Shown piece after piece: positions 46,613 through 58,800 of a stretch of 64,000 nucleotides of DNA; the stretch's first letter is position 1; each line of letters opens with the position of its first letter. The stretch lies in contig NC_069363.1 of NCBI RefSeq assembly GCF_021730395.1, forward strand, positions 53,749,001-53,813,000, written 5' to 3'. Both the position numbers and the translations under genes were made by a program. This DNA comes from Mercenaria mercenaria. Lineage: Eukaryota > Mollusca > Bivalvia > Venerida > Veneridae. The notes under the pieces are model-generated. The model had not been told where the DNA came from. It ran no database searches and saw only the letters and a program-made list of their open reading frames with translations.

Positions 46613-47128
46613 AGGAAAAATCGAAAGCTTACTATGAAAATTTTGCCGACAGTGACCACAGTTTCATATATAGTAGCACCATCTTTGAGCGGATGGGTTG
46701 GATTGTAATTTGCCGATATGTAGTGGCCTCGAATCTGCAACCTGCAATTCCTCGGGAGTTGATGCTAAAAGTATCCGCAATTAAAAATCCAAAATCAATA
46801 TTACTTCAGTTTGCATTTTTTGAGTTTATGATAATAAAGTACTATAAGCCAAATTAATCCTAGTTAAAGCTTTCTTTAAATCTTTTACTCTACACAGGTT
46901 ATGACTATAAACTGACTTCAGCTCACTGAATGACCTTGCTTTTTCTGTTCTAGACGTCTAACAAACGGTATTCTATATATTTGAATTCAACCCCTTCAGA
47001 ATGACCCTATGTAATATAGAAGTTTCGCTTGAACATTTATATAATATAGTGAATGGCTCTATCTGTTTGAATTGTTATTTATCCAAATAAAACTTATTAG
47101 GAGGTAGTGCAATAGAGTTAAATACATA

Positions 47129-47365
47129 TGAGCCGTGCCATGGGAAAACCAACATAGTGGGTTTGCGACCAGCATGGATCCAGACCAGCCTGCGCATCCG
47201 CGCAGTCTGGTCAGGATCCATGCTGTTCGCTTTCAAAGCCTATTGGAATTAGAGAAACTGTTAGCGAACAGCATGGATCCTGACCAGACTGCGCGGATGC
47301 GCAGGCTAGTCTGGATCCATGCTGGTCGCAAACCCACTATGTTGGTTTTCTCATGGCACGGCTCA
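47129..47365. mobile_element. Palindromic MITE, 237 bp, TA target duplication
   Basis: Arms of about 100 bp begin TGAGCCGTGCCATG and end CATGGCACGGCTCA, with a spacer of about 40 bp. TA flanks both sides. The collinear copy C at 45060-45080 reads ACATATCAT with no insert, which is the empty site. The TA duplication points to the Tc1/mariner-type group. No coding sequence. Confidence 0.85.
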
Positions 47366-48240
47366 TATCATAAATAACGTAGAACATTTACAGCAAGGTT
47401 TTACGACAACTGACATATCAGCAGTTATATCTATGCAAAAACTGCTTCAAATCAAAGGCTTGAGTTTGTTAAATATCCCGTAATGTTTTTATATACATCA
47501 CGTACATCACATGCGTTAAATTGTTGCCGCATGGGTCGTGTAAAATTTGAATGTTATTAATTAATCATCGCATTGTGTTTTTCAGTGTATACAAATTGGC
47601 TGACGTTTAATACTACAGAGGGCATAATATACAAACAGGATAGTAAGAATGACGAAAAAAAGTTTTCACCTCATAAAGGTAAATAATTTATTTCATTTTT
47701 AACACCTATTTAAGAGTTTAAATTAGATATTTCAGATAATTCCAATCTCCCAATGAAATGACAGTATCGGTGTAATATACGGAGATGCACGTTTTAACCT
47801 CCTGGTACTCACGGATGTTACCGCCGTTCCCTTAAATGTACTTATTGCGTAATGTTGTTTATACTCTTACAAGTTTTGAAATGTCTTCGCTACATGCGAC
47901 TTTGCACAGAAAGGGCACTGGAATGAGCTGTTATTACACTTTTTCTAATCAGATAACATTTTTGTTGTTTTTGCTTTATTTTGTTGTCGTTGTTTTTTTT
48001 TCTTTTAATACCTTGTGGTCGTGATGTAAATTTTCGTTTGTCGCATTTTTTTTTATCTCTTTTAGTTAGAAAACTTTTCTAATGTTTCTTTATCTATTTT
48101 TCATATTTTTTGGTTATCACATGACTACGAGATACTACAGAAATATTCACATATATCCCCTCTATACTTCGCATGATTTCCTCAATAAATAGAAAATTGG
48201 AGAGAAATCATTATTACAGAAAGAATTATCCGTCACTGTA

Positions 48241-49140
48241 TATACCTTTTATATTACTTGTAAATTCCACATCTGTGTACCTAAAAATATAGTTGTTAAT
48301 CAGCCCATATCAAATTTGAATTGATGTAGTTTGTCGTTAAACAAGTTTTTAGTAAAAAAAACTCCCATTTTCGTATCTGGTTTTATTAGCATTATATTTG
48401 ACTAAATTTTACACCACAATCAAAAGTAACATAAATATTTAAAGTCTTAAACTTTTGTATGTAATTATATAGATGTAATTAAATAAAGTATTATGTTGCA
48501 TAATAAGTTTGTAGTCATTGTATATACACAGTCATCATACATACATGTTTATAATAATATCATTGACACAATTTATGGCATAAAGAGACAGCACTGCTAA
48601 CAAGGACATATTAGATACTACTTTTATACAGAGATAGATCTAGAAATGAAGCGGTACAATTTCGCTTTGATCAAATACAAGTGAAAAAGTTGTTCCAGAT
48701 AAAAGACACTGTATTATTTACCTTAACTATAATCTACATATACTAAATGCTATTTGTACATACAAAACTGACACGTACACATTTTATCTAATGTTGCATT
48801 TAAATATATTATCTTTAACAGAAACTTATATCATTGTTTTACGAATATATTTTTTTAAATGTTGGTCAATGGCTGTGTAGAGGCTGATATTGACTGTGTA
48901 TATACCATGCGACTTCTATTCTCGAATTTTCGATGTAAGTTTGTAAGTTTCGTTAGTATGCCGAAATTTAGAAATTTAGAGTTAATACCGGACGCGCACC
49001 TGACTCTTATGCTCTTCCTTATCACTGTGTTTTAAAATATTATTTTTGATTTGAACAATATTTGCATTAATTTCACTATAGCTTAATTATATATAAGTTT
49101 AGGAGCGTGAATCAGAAGTTATTAACTGAAAATGGCCATG
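48241..49140. other. Intergenic, no gene seen
   Basis: Strongly AT-rich; no frame with family likeness and no repeat assigned. Confidence 0.4.
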
Positions 49141-49147
49141 CATGCTG

Positions 49148-50440
49148 TTTGGTATAGGTTTGCATGTTTGCCATCCCTGTAACTCTTGGTAAATGCTTGC
49201 ATGTTTGCAATCCCTATACCTCTTGGTAGATGCTTGCATGTTTGTCAGCCCTGTAACTCTTGGTAAATGCTTGCATGTTTGCAATCCCTATACCTCTTGG
49301 TAGATGCTTGCATGTTTGCCAGCCCTGTAACTCTTGGTAAATGCTTGCATGTTTGCAATCCCTATACCTCTTGGTAGATGTTTGCATGTTTGCTATCCCT
49401 GTAACTCTTGGTAGATGCTTGCATGTTTGCCATCCCTGTAACTCTTGGTAAATGCTTGTATGTATGCCATCACTGTAACTCTTGGTAATTGCGTGCATGT
49501 TTGCAGTCCCTATACCTCTTGGTAGATGCTTGCATGTTTGCTATCCCTGTAACTCTATGTAGATTTTTACATTTTTGCATGTTTTCAATCCCTGTACTCT
49601 TGGTTAATGCTAGCATGTTTGCCATCCCTGTAACTCTTGATAGATGCTTGCATGTTTGCCATCCCTGTAACTCTTGGTAGATGCTTGCATGTTTTCAATC
49701 CCTGTACTCTTGGTAAATGCTTGCATGTTTTCAATCCCTGTACTCTTGGTAAATGCTTACATGTTTTTAATCCCTGTACTCTTGGTAAATGCTTGCATGT
49801 TTTCAATCTCTGTACTCATAGTAAATGCTTGCATGTTTGCAATCCCTGTTACTCTTGGTAGATGCTTGCATGTTTGCCATCCCTGTAACTCTTGGTAGAT
49901 GTTTACATGTTTGCAATCTCTATACCTCTTGGAAAATGCTTGCATGTTTGCAACCTCTGTACCTCTTGGTAGATGCTTGCATGTTTGCCATCCCTGTACC
50001 TTTTGGTAGATGCTTGCATGTTTGCCATCCCTATAACTCCTTGTAGATGCTTGCATGTTTTCCATCCCTCTACGTAGATTTTTACATTTTTGCATGTTTT
50101 CAATCCCTGTAAGTCTAGATAGAAGCTTGCATGTTTGCCGTCCTTGTCTTGTAACTCTTAGTAGATGATAACACGTTTGCTATCCCTGTCCTGTAACACT
50201 TGGTAGATGCTTACTTGTTTGCAATTCCTGTAACTCTTGATAGATGCTTGCATGTTTGCCATCCCTGTAACTCTTGGTAGATTGTTGCATTTAACTCTAG
50301 ATAGAAGCTTGCTTGTGTGTCATCCCCTTACTCTAGAAAGACGCTTGCGAGTTTGCCATCTTTGATAGAGACTTGCATGTTGGTCACCTCTGTAACTCTT
50401 AGTAGATTTTCACATTTTTGCGCTTTCTGTAACATAAGAT
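49148..50440. repeat. 37-bp minisatellite array
   Basis: About 34 units with consensus CCATCCCTGTAACTCTTGGT plus AGATGCTTGCATGTTTG. Unit variants alternate in higher-order pairs at the left (CCATCCCTGTAACTC with CAATCCCTATACCTC, 49170-49430) and become shorter (one base less, TTTTCAATCCCTGTACTC) at 49690-49810. Units decay to the right of 50100. The overlapping open frames on both strands are products of the repeat. Confidence 0.9.
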
Positions 50441-50491
50441 ATAGGTTTGTATGTTTTCCATCCCTCTAATTCTATATACAGGGGTGCGTGT

Positions 50492-50530
50492 TCCCCCCCC
50501 CCCCTCCCCCCCCCCACCCCCCACACACAC
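50492..50530. repeat. C-rich low-complexity tract
   Basis: Runs of C broken by T or A, followed by a short CA run. Confidence 0.8.
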
Positions 50531-50721
50531 ACCCCGTGTTTGTTTGTCATTCTTGCAACACTAAATAGAGAATTGTGTGTTTTTGTCATCTCAGAAACTG
50601 TAAATAGAGGTTTGCCTGTTTGCCATCTCTGTAACTCAAGTTGAATATGCGTGTGTTTGCTATCCGGCAGTCTTTTATATGACGACTGCTTCAGAAATAT
50701 ACCAAGATGTTTATATTTCAG

Positions 50722-50766
50722 GACTCCACTTACGAAAATCCGGCTTACCAGGGATCACAGACTCAG
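50722..50766 (+). CDS. Candidate 15-codon exon (DSTYENPAYQGSQTQ)
   Basis: It is bounded by TTATATTTCAG and a strong GTAAGT donor. One frame reads DSTYENPAYQGSQTQ, with a YENPAY motif typical of cytoplasmic tails (Tyr-based sorting or phosphorylation). Both ends are phase 0 in that frame, so it could splice to the phase-0 transmembrane exon at 56322 as an alternative 5' part of the ENPP gene. No adjoining exon with a start codon was found, so its gene is uncertain. Confidence 0.4.
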
Positions 50767-52160
50767 GTAAGTACAGTCGAATCTCGGTATTTTGGTTCCA
50801 AGGGATTGATTGTTACAATTCGACATAACTGAAATTCGACTTAAGATGATATGTAAATCACGTGTTTTCGGGACGTTGCTTGAGAATGTCTCCGAGATGT
50901 TGAAATTTTTAGATAAACGAATTCGAGATATCGAGTATTAACAACTGTATTCGAACAGTTGAAATAAATTATATCTAAAATAAATCGGTAAAGATGTATA
51001 TATACCCATTAACACGTGTTTTCTGAAATATATAAGCGCGTATAAATATCAGTTGCTGTTTTTATCAGTAGAAATGAGATTAAGTTTATCTCTGAATTTT
51101 TCAAACAAACATACTTTTCAAACAAACAACCTCAGTCTAGTGAAAAAAAGACAGATGTTTTAGTGCAGAGCAATAAATTGGAGTATTAAGAATATTTATG
51201 TTTTCATTACTACATACATTCGTTTATAGACAAGGGTTTTGCTACGATAAATGTAAGTATACAGATAACCCTAGTGGATGTTATGCCCAGGGGATTATCA
51301 CAGGTGGAAGTAACGTATCTAGGATACAGTATGGTTCCATGAGCTATAAACACTTAAATATATTACAATTATAATGTTCTCTAGGGAAAATATTGCCAAT
51401 AAGTCATTTTGAAAAATTTTTGCCCCTGTGACATTAAGCCATTAGCAAGGACATGAACAGCATTTTGACATGTGCACTGCTTCCAGGAGCGCATTTTATT
51501 TTTTTAATTTCTGATCAATGATTGACCGTCTTTTGGGCAATTGAGTAATCTTTCAGAGAAATTTTACTTCAAAGCCCAGTTGCAAACCGTTTACGCACAA
51601 CAAGCGAGCAACGGCGTACGAAGCGGTAGTTTTCTCCTACCCGAATAAATCTCACACATTTTTCGCACCCAAGTCTTCCACCTAAACGCATCAAGTACAT
51701 CGTACCAGTTAAAAATAGTGTTACAAGCGGTCAGAACCAGCTACATGCAAACTAACAAGACTAAAAAATTAGGTTCAATCCATATTGAATAGAAAATATT
51801 TCAATTCGATATATACTTTTTATTTAAAGAAGGATATCGAACATTTAATCTAAATTTTTTTACACTTACTTTTCTTCTCGCAACGGACTACTTGTGAGGA
51901 CAAAGGAAGCATGGGCTATTGACTCGTTTCTCAGATAAATCCGAATTCAGTTGGATAAGTGGTCAATAGTTCGTATTTAGGAGTCAGTAGCTCATGTTGT
52001 TGAACACCTTTCGGTTAGTTTTCATCCAATCACATTATAGCATTCATAGTGATATGCAAAAATTTGCAATGCTCATTTGTTACGTTTATATCGATTCATT
52101 ATGAATTTTAAGAAAGGTTTTGCTCGGTTTTACATCTCACGGACAAAATTATATATATAT
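50767..52160. other. No gene seen
   Basis: AT-rich; possibly intron if the 50722 exon belongs to the ENPP gene. No repeat assigned. Confidence 0.35.
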
Positions 52161-52381
52161 ATATAGGTCATATGATGACTTTAAGATGTCGGAGGGAAGA
52201 CCAAAGCTGCGTTTACAAGCATTATTTTTTGGCCACGGACGAGTAACCGACCTTCTGTAAGCAAGCTGGATCGCTTCCTCGTGTGAAAGAATTGCACACC
52301 TAAAGCGAGGAACCGAACCCACCGCCGTGAGAGGCAATGGTTCTAAGCCAGTGACCTTAACTACTCGGACGTGGAGGCCCC
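52161..52381 (-). mobile_element. tRNA-derived SINE, minus strand
   Basis: On the minus strand the head is GGGGCCTCCACGTCCGAGTAG, B box GGGTTCGGTTCC, and the end CATCATATGACCTAT. It is a diverged copy of the 28749 family with a nearly full head. Confidence 0.7.
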
Positions 52382-53079
52382 AATAATAAAATGTAACGAT
52401 GAAGAGCTTCGAATTAACTTAAGGGTTTTATTTACTGATCTAGTTGAACAAAGAAATTATTATTTCAAGCAACACTATTTAATTTGTGGATAGAAAAGAA
52501 AAGTCTTGCCAAGAGTTTCCTAGCAATTTTACAAGAAACAATACCTAAATATCTGAAAATTCGGCTCAATTACGGCCGGTGTAATGAAGTATTTCGACCC
52601 CCATAGAATAACGACCCCCGGTCATTATTCTATAGAAAATGTGACTCCTTTCCTGTAAAATATTGACTCCCCTTATAAAAAACTGACTCCCTTTGAAAAC
52701 TCTATAGAATAACGACCCCCGGTCATTATCTATAGAAAAACTGACCCCTCCAAGTAAAATACTGACTCCCTAAAGATGACTCCCTTCGAATCTCATAGAA
52801 TAACGACCCCGGTTATTATTCTATAGAAAAAGTGACTCCTTCCATGTAAAATACTCACTGCCGAAATTACTACATTCGAACTCTCATACAATATCGATTC
52901 CCGGACATTATTCTATTTAAAAAAAGTTATTCTTTCCGTGTAAAACACCGGCTTCTAAAAAGACTTTCGACGATAATATCTATTAAAAAGTGATCCCCAC
53001 CAAACCTAACGTACAATTTTACTAGATCTACAACTCTAATACCCTCCATTGCCAATAGTTAACATTTTGATTGTACTAC

Positions 53080-53335
53080 TACTACTGGTGCCGCTACTTC
53101 TATTTCTTACTACATGTACTTCTTCTACTACTACTACTACTACTACTACTACAACTGCTACTACTGATACTACTATACCTGCTCCACTAATACGTCTTGT
53201 ACATCTACCTCTTCTTCTCCTGCTGCTGTTGTTGCTGTCACTCATTCCTCTGCTGCTGCTGCTGCTGCTGCTGCTGCTACTGCCACTGCCACTACTACTA
53301 CTACTACTATTACTACTACTACTACTTCTACTACT
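53080..53335. repeat. Trinucleotide microsatellites (ACT/CTG type)
   Basis: (CTA)n at 53120-53150 and 53290-53335, and (CTG)n at about 53250-53278, with mixed units between. The long Ser/Thr/Leu/Val frames on both strands come from the repeat. Confidence 0.85.
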
Positions 53336-53624
53336 TTTTATTGTTGCCGCTACCGTACTTTACTGCCACTGCTAAGTATTGCAACTTCTATTAATACTAA
53401 GTTCTATGCTAGCAGTTTCTTGTGCAGTTTTCTTCTGAAGAATTACTTCATACCGAAGTTTGCAGGGATTATTGACACTGGTGTGTTTTGTGAACGTATT
53501 GTGAATTGTTATTTTCCTGAAAAAATGTATACACCAAGATACAGCGTCTAGAAATAGAATCCCTTTTCCCGTTGCGGAATGCTCTGATTTCTGTGTCAAG
53601 AAAGGTATCTGGGGCTAATGGTCA

Positions 53625-53697
53625 AACGGGAGGCCGGACGGACGGACGGACAAGAGCAAATCTATATGCCCCCCTCCCCCGAGTGGGGGCATAAAAT
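53625..53697 (+). repeat. Pearl-like 3' end
   Basis: A GGAC run, then CAAGAGCAAATCTATATGCC, then the hairpin CCCCCGAGTGGGGGC and ATAAAATG. It has the same order as the 3' end of 4008-5411. Confidence 0.55.
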
Positions 53698-53929
53698 GCA
53701 GCAATTAGGCCTTAGATACATGAGTTATCACTAAATTTGACCAAATGACCGGGGGTCGTTTTTTTATGGGAGTCAATATTCTTCGTGAGGTTCAGTTTAC
53801 TTCACGTGGGGGAGTCATAGTACTATGATCTGGAGGTCATGATACTATGACCGGGGTCACTTTTTCTATAGAATAATGACCGGGGGGTCATTATTCTATG
53901 GGGGTCGAAATACTTCATTTCACCGGCTT

Positions 53930-55860
53930 CAACCTTAAGACATTATTAAGTACATGTTGTATTTCAATTCATGAAACTTAACTAATTATACTTTCGGACT
54001 ATACTAAATTGTATGCTATCAACTTGTTATAAACATACTAAGTCTTGGATATGTAGATATTTGACAGTTTATAACCATAGTGTATATCAAATAATCATGT
54101 CATGATTTCACATCTGCACTCTATCGTTGTATAAGTATCTTGACGATGGTGGCATCGGCAGGCAGGCAGGGTGTACATTTCGTTTGACATATGTCATATA
54201 AAATATAACTTGTGTCTTAAGTTATGGAGCGAATTATTTAAAATATCGGAGATTTAAAATTTTAAAATGGAAAATAGCAGTCAAAATGATCAGAAGGGTT
54301 TTAACATGGTAAAACTTTCTCAGTTCTAGTAAAGTGAATAAGAACTGTGGAGTAAAATGTTACTTTTTCAAGTTTGTTAAAAGAGATTCTTTTTTCTTTT
54401 TTTCATCGCATATATTTGAATGAAGTGAATACTCGTTGATAAATGTAACATAGGTTACATATGTTATTATTCGTGCAATTATAAAGCCTGCCTTGTCGTC
54501 ATTTTATTCAAAGATATGAAATGTTATATTTTGTTTTATAGGAATAAGTTCAAATATTTCACTTCAGCAATATCTGTAGAAATATAACAGTGAATACTTA
54601 TCATTGGTAGTAAATAACTTTAATTTTCCTCTCGCATGGCAACGTTCAGCACTTTGAATCAGAGGTCAGTGCACCCAGTTTAGTACGACGGTTTGAAATA
54701 TTTATATTTTGTATGGAAAAATGTTTTTAATGGAAAAAATGTTTTTAATGTATCATGAACGGCCCGGCGAGATTGCACGTCACTCACAGAAAAAAAATGA
54801 ACAAAATGGCGTCGTTCGAAAAAATCTTTTATAGGAATACGGTCAGTAATTCGGTCGAAAATGTGCTTCCGTGGTGTAGTCGAAAGAAGTCCATAATAAA
54901 TAGATCCTAATTTTCCCATTTTTTGCGCAAATTCGTGTAGAACGAGTGCTTTAATCACACTTTTTCACTGCTAGAATACATTCTGCATGAAATGAGACGG
55001 TTTTCATGTTCATACACCCCACATGGCAAGTTTTGCAGATCGAAACCGGAAGTAGGTGTTTATTGCGCGGACGAGAGCAAATATGCGCCATTTTTAGGGT
55101 AGCAGACCATAACTGACTGGCATTTCACTAGGAACTATTCAACCCCCTATTTTCTTTTCATTTTTTCGTTTATTTTTGATAGAACTTTCATGAAAAATAG
55201 GTGTAGGAAAAAGTGATGTTCTCTAAAGATACATAAAGAGGACCTGAAGTTGTCGTTTTTTATATGAAACAAAGTAGGATTTGATTTACTGACCTTTAAC
55301 CTTTAACATTGGACACTAAAATTAAAAAAAGATCATTAATTATACCAAAAACCTTTTTGTTCTGACGGTAAAGAGCTAAATTGAATTGACATGACTCTAC
55401 GATTTTCCACTGGATTTAACGATATTCTAAAAGAACCAGGCAATTTATTGGAAGGCGAATACAGTTGAGCGTTGGCTGTTCTATTTAGGTCTTAAACAGA
55501 TTGATTTCCTAACATTCTTCTTATTTTTTTTCTGATAGTTATGGAAAGCAAACCACTTCTTCTTGTAACAAGCTACTGTAAAAATATATACTAAGAAATG
55601 GTTGCAATTTGTGAGCGTTTATTCGGGTATAAAATACATTAGGACTTCTTGCAAAGCGATTCATGTATTTGCAAGAAGTCCCAGTGTGGTGTATATCCGT
55701 ATAAACGTACAAAAATAGCATTTAATTCTTAAATATTATATATAATACATAACGGCTGCTTATATAGTTATTTCATTTTTTGGTCAAGACTTTGGAAAAT
55801 GGGTGTGTAGTTAAATGAGCAGATGTTAAATAGGGACCTGATGCATGGACAGAAAGTCAC
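53930..55860. other. No gene seen; upstream region of the ENPP gene
   Basis: AT-rich. It would hold the promoter of the ENPP gene if the first coding exon is 55864-56022. No core promoter element could be assigned with confidence. Confidence 0.35.
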
Positions 55861-55863
55861 TGG

Positions 55864-58800
55864 ATGAGTTATCAGGGTACCAAACTCGACATAGATTTAA
55901 TCGAAATGAACTTGTTATGCACCAGGCAGTTTAGAAAAGCGTGTCTTTTTCAGTTAATGTCGGAAGATCCGCACGATTTCAAAGCTCCAAGAAAAAGAAC
56001 CAGATATATACTTTTGGCAGTGGTAAGATGCATGTGTATATTAGCATTAAATGTTTCGATAGTTTTTAATCTAAAGTGAAGAATAGGCTCTAACATACTT
56101 CCATTACTACCAGCAGCAATGACTTGTAAGTTTTCAACATTTAGTTATTTGTGTTTGTGTTGCAAGAGCAGCAACTTACAACTTTAATGTCCTGGTTTAT
56201 GGCTGAAGCACCCAACCTTTTGTTTTATTCAGTTTATTTAAGTGTCTGCCTGACCGTGAGACAATCATAACTGGAGTGACTCCCTAACCACATGTCTACA
56301 TTTTTCCCTATCATTTTACAGGTATTTGTTTGTTTAGTGGCTCTCGTGGTTGGTCTAGCAGTGGGACTGACAAAGAAAGACAAGTCTGACACATCACAGG
56401 GCAGCAAAGGAGAACAGGTACTTTTATTTTACATCTTAACATTCATTTTTCTAGGATAGATGTATTTGTTTTGTTAGGTTCAATGTCACATTAACATAAT
56501 CAGCTTTTGATGGTGAAGAAAAACCCAAGATTCTCATCTAGTCACTATTTCAGACACGTGCTCGAACCTGGGTAGAACCATCAACCGTCTGTAAGCCAGC
56601 TGGAGTACTTCCTCACATAAAAGAATTCAGCATCACATGAAAACGGCTTACAATGTCTTATATGTTTTTTATGCAATATATAGGACACACTTCTACTCTA
56701 ACTATCGCTCCTGTGTCCGCATTGTTCGGTATGCAAAAAAATGTTTATTGTATATTCTTGTATAACAAATACGAAGAAAAGATGCCGCTGTGGTATAAAA
56801 GCGAAATTCGCCAAAAGCCATGGAAATTTGAAAGATTATACTGCATAAAAGTGTCGGAAGGGTGGTGAGGATGCGATGATTAACTTATAAATGCGCCCTA
56901 TTCGCTGTATTTGCGTCGATACGTCAGCCAGTAAACAATGTTAAGGACTCACTGCAACATGTTTGTTAAAATGTAACAGGAAGGAAAATCGACATCATCA
57001 ACGCAAGTTCCCAAAACTACAACAGCTAAAGATAGATTATCTACTCAACAATCATCAGCTGCAACGACTAAAGATAGGTTATCTACCAGTCCATCGTCAA
57101 TACCTGACACTACAACGCAGCCTGTTGATTGGCTGTCTACTCCATGCTCCAATCCTGTATCAGCACCTCAGTGTCCATGGAGGTATTTCTGAAATTAATA
57201 CTTTTTTGCAAATATATATGAATATTTTAATCGGGCACTATGACGACGTCGCTATTTAAATTCGTAAGGTTAACTTTACCTTTTACGAACAAACTATGCG
57301 AGGCTTGTATACCCCTGAAAGATTTAGCCAGTAATAAGTAAAAAATAAGCATATTTTATACTCTCAGATAATGTGTTTAAAGAGATCATTTACGTCAACA
57401 CTATGTGTACCATTTCTTTATTGCTAAATGTGTTAGTTTAAAATAATTACAGACAGAACCCTTTACTGCTTGTGTCCCTGGACGGATTTCAGGCAGAATA
57501 TTTACTGAGAAATCTAACGCCAACTATAGAGAAACTACGAGACTGTGGGGTTCATACGCCGTACATGAGAGCTGTATATCCAACACTGACTTTCCCTAAC
57601 CATTACACCATTGTCACGGTACTGTAAAGCTTTCCTTAAGTTTAATGTCCGTTGTTTCTGTCACAATTTTTATATCTGTAAGATTTTTAAAGCTGAATAT
57701 TTGTTTTAGAATTAATACTATTTCTTCCTTCCTCGTGTTCCAGTTCGATCGATTTCTTCGGAAAATCAGACTTCGTCTTTTCTGCAAAACCTAAAACTAA
57801 ATCTTTGTTTGAAGCCAGCAAGGTGAACTGTTACCGTCCACTTGCAGCTGCATTTTAAATACAGTTGCGAGAAAGAATCGTATAACATATTCCAAATATA
57901 TTAATATTTTTCAATATAACATAGATATTTTTGTACCACACATAATTGGCAACATATATTTAAGACATATATTTTTATTGCTGTCTGTCTGTTTTATTCA
58001 ACTCTCTGGCTTGTATAAAAGCAATGTAAAACTAACCACTTCTAAGATCAGTGAAATAATATATTGTACAAAAATGTATATATTTTCAGGGTTTATACCC
58101 GGAGTCACATGGCATTGTGGGTAATAGTATGTATGACCCACACACCAATGCATCTTTCTCAATAGGGAGTAAGGAAAAATTCAACTCTGCGTGGTGGGGT
58201 GGAGAGCCGGTATGCTTAATACTATTGATTTTAATTTTAGATTTCGGTATACCAGTTTTAAAGTTATGTACCAATAACGATAATTCATATGTAATTCATA
58301 TGCTATTTCTCATATTGAGTTTCGGTATACTTCTTACATATTTACTTGTAGCTTATACGAGCAGATGTTTTTCCGTTGATGAAACTTTATTTGTTTCTTA
58401 TGAAAAGTCCTTTCTTTTGTTTTCCTAACAAACAATGTTTGCTCGTATGAGTCCTTTCTTTTGTTATTGTTCGTAACTGAATTGACACGTCAGACAATTT
58501 TGGCTTAATTAATTTCTGATGGAATTTTCTGGAAAAAAAACCCGCCCCTTTTCTTGTATCTTAAATAATTATTTAAGCGATATTTCCTAGAGGCAATACA
58601 CACGGTGACCTTTACCATATAGCTTATCAATTTTCTGTCACATCGTTCTTGAGGCCAATTCTTTCTCATGAGAATGCCAAAATCGTATACGCTCATTACG
58701 TAACCCTAGAAAGGTTAACCCTGCTAATAATACCATATATTAAAACGTGTTTTTATAAAATATTACCGTTTTTTAACTGGTAAACCTGGCGTACATTATG

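Larger units (their letters stand above)
46160..48240. repeat. SINE plus low-copy repeat, copy D
   Basis: It is collinear with copy C: a block like 12815, then a SINE, then the low-copy repeat with a MITE inserted. It ends near 48240 with TTACAGAAAGAATTATCC, matching 29340 of copy A. Confidence 0.55.
52576..53926. mobile_element. Element of 1.35 kb with inverted ends and subterminal repeats
   Basis: The left end CCGGTGTAATGAAGTATTTC and right end GAAATACTTCATTTCACCGG are inverted copies; similarity continues inward for about 70 bp (GACCCCCATAGAATAACGAC and complement). On the left, about four subrepeats of about 95 bp carry CCCCGGTCATTATTCTATAG. The interior holds trinucleotide microsatellites and the end of a pearl-like element. 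No transposase frame. Confidence 0.7.

Noticed and set aside
33802-47365. Same family for the 6.6-kb transposon and the 47129 MITE, since both ends begin TGAGCCG
   Set aside because: Similarity stops after seven bases, and the flanking duplications differ (ACTG-like against TA).
49214-50103. Several 60-112 codon frames with repeated KHLPRV or CMFAIPV peptides
   Set aside because: They are translations of the 37-bp minisatellite on both strands and lack start context or splice support.
53049-53375. 108-codon Leu/Thr/Ser-rich frame, and the matching minus frame
   Set aside because: Products of the triplet microsatellite at 53080-53335; composition is fully explained by the repeat.
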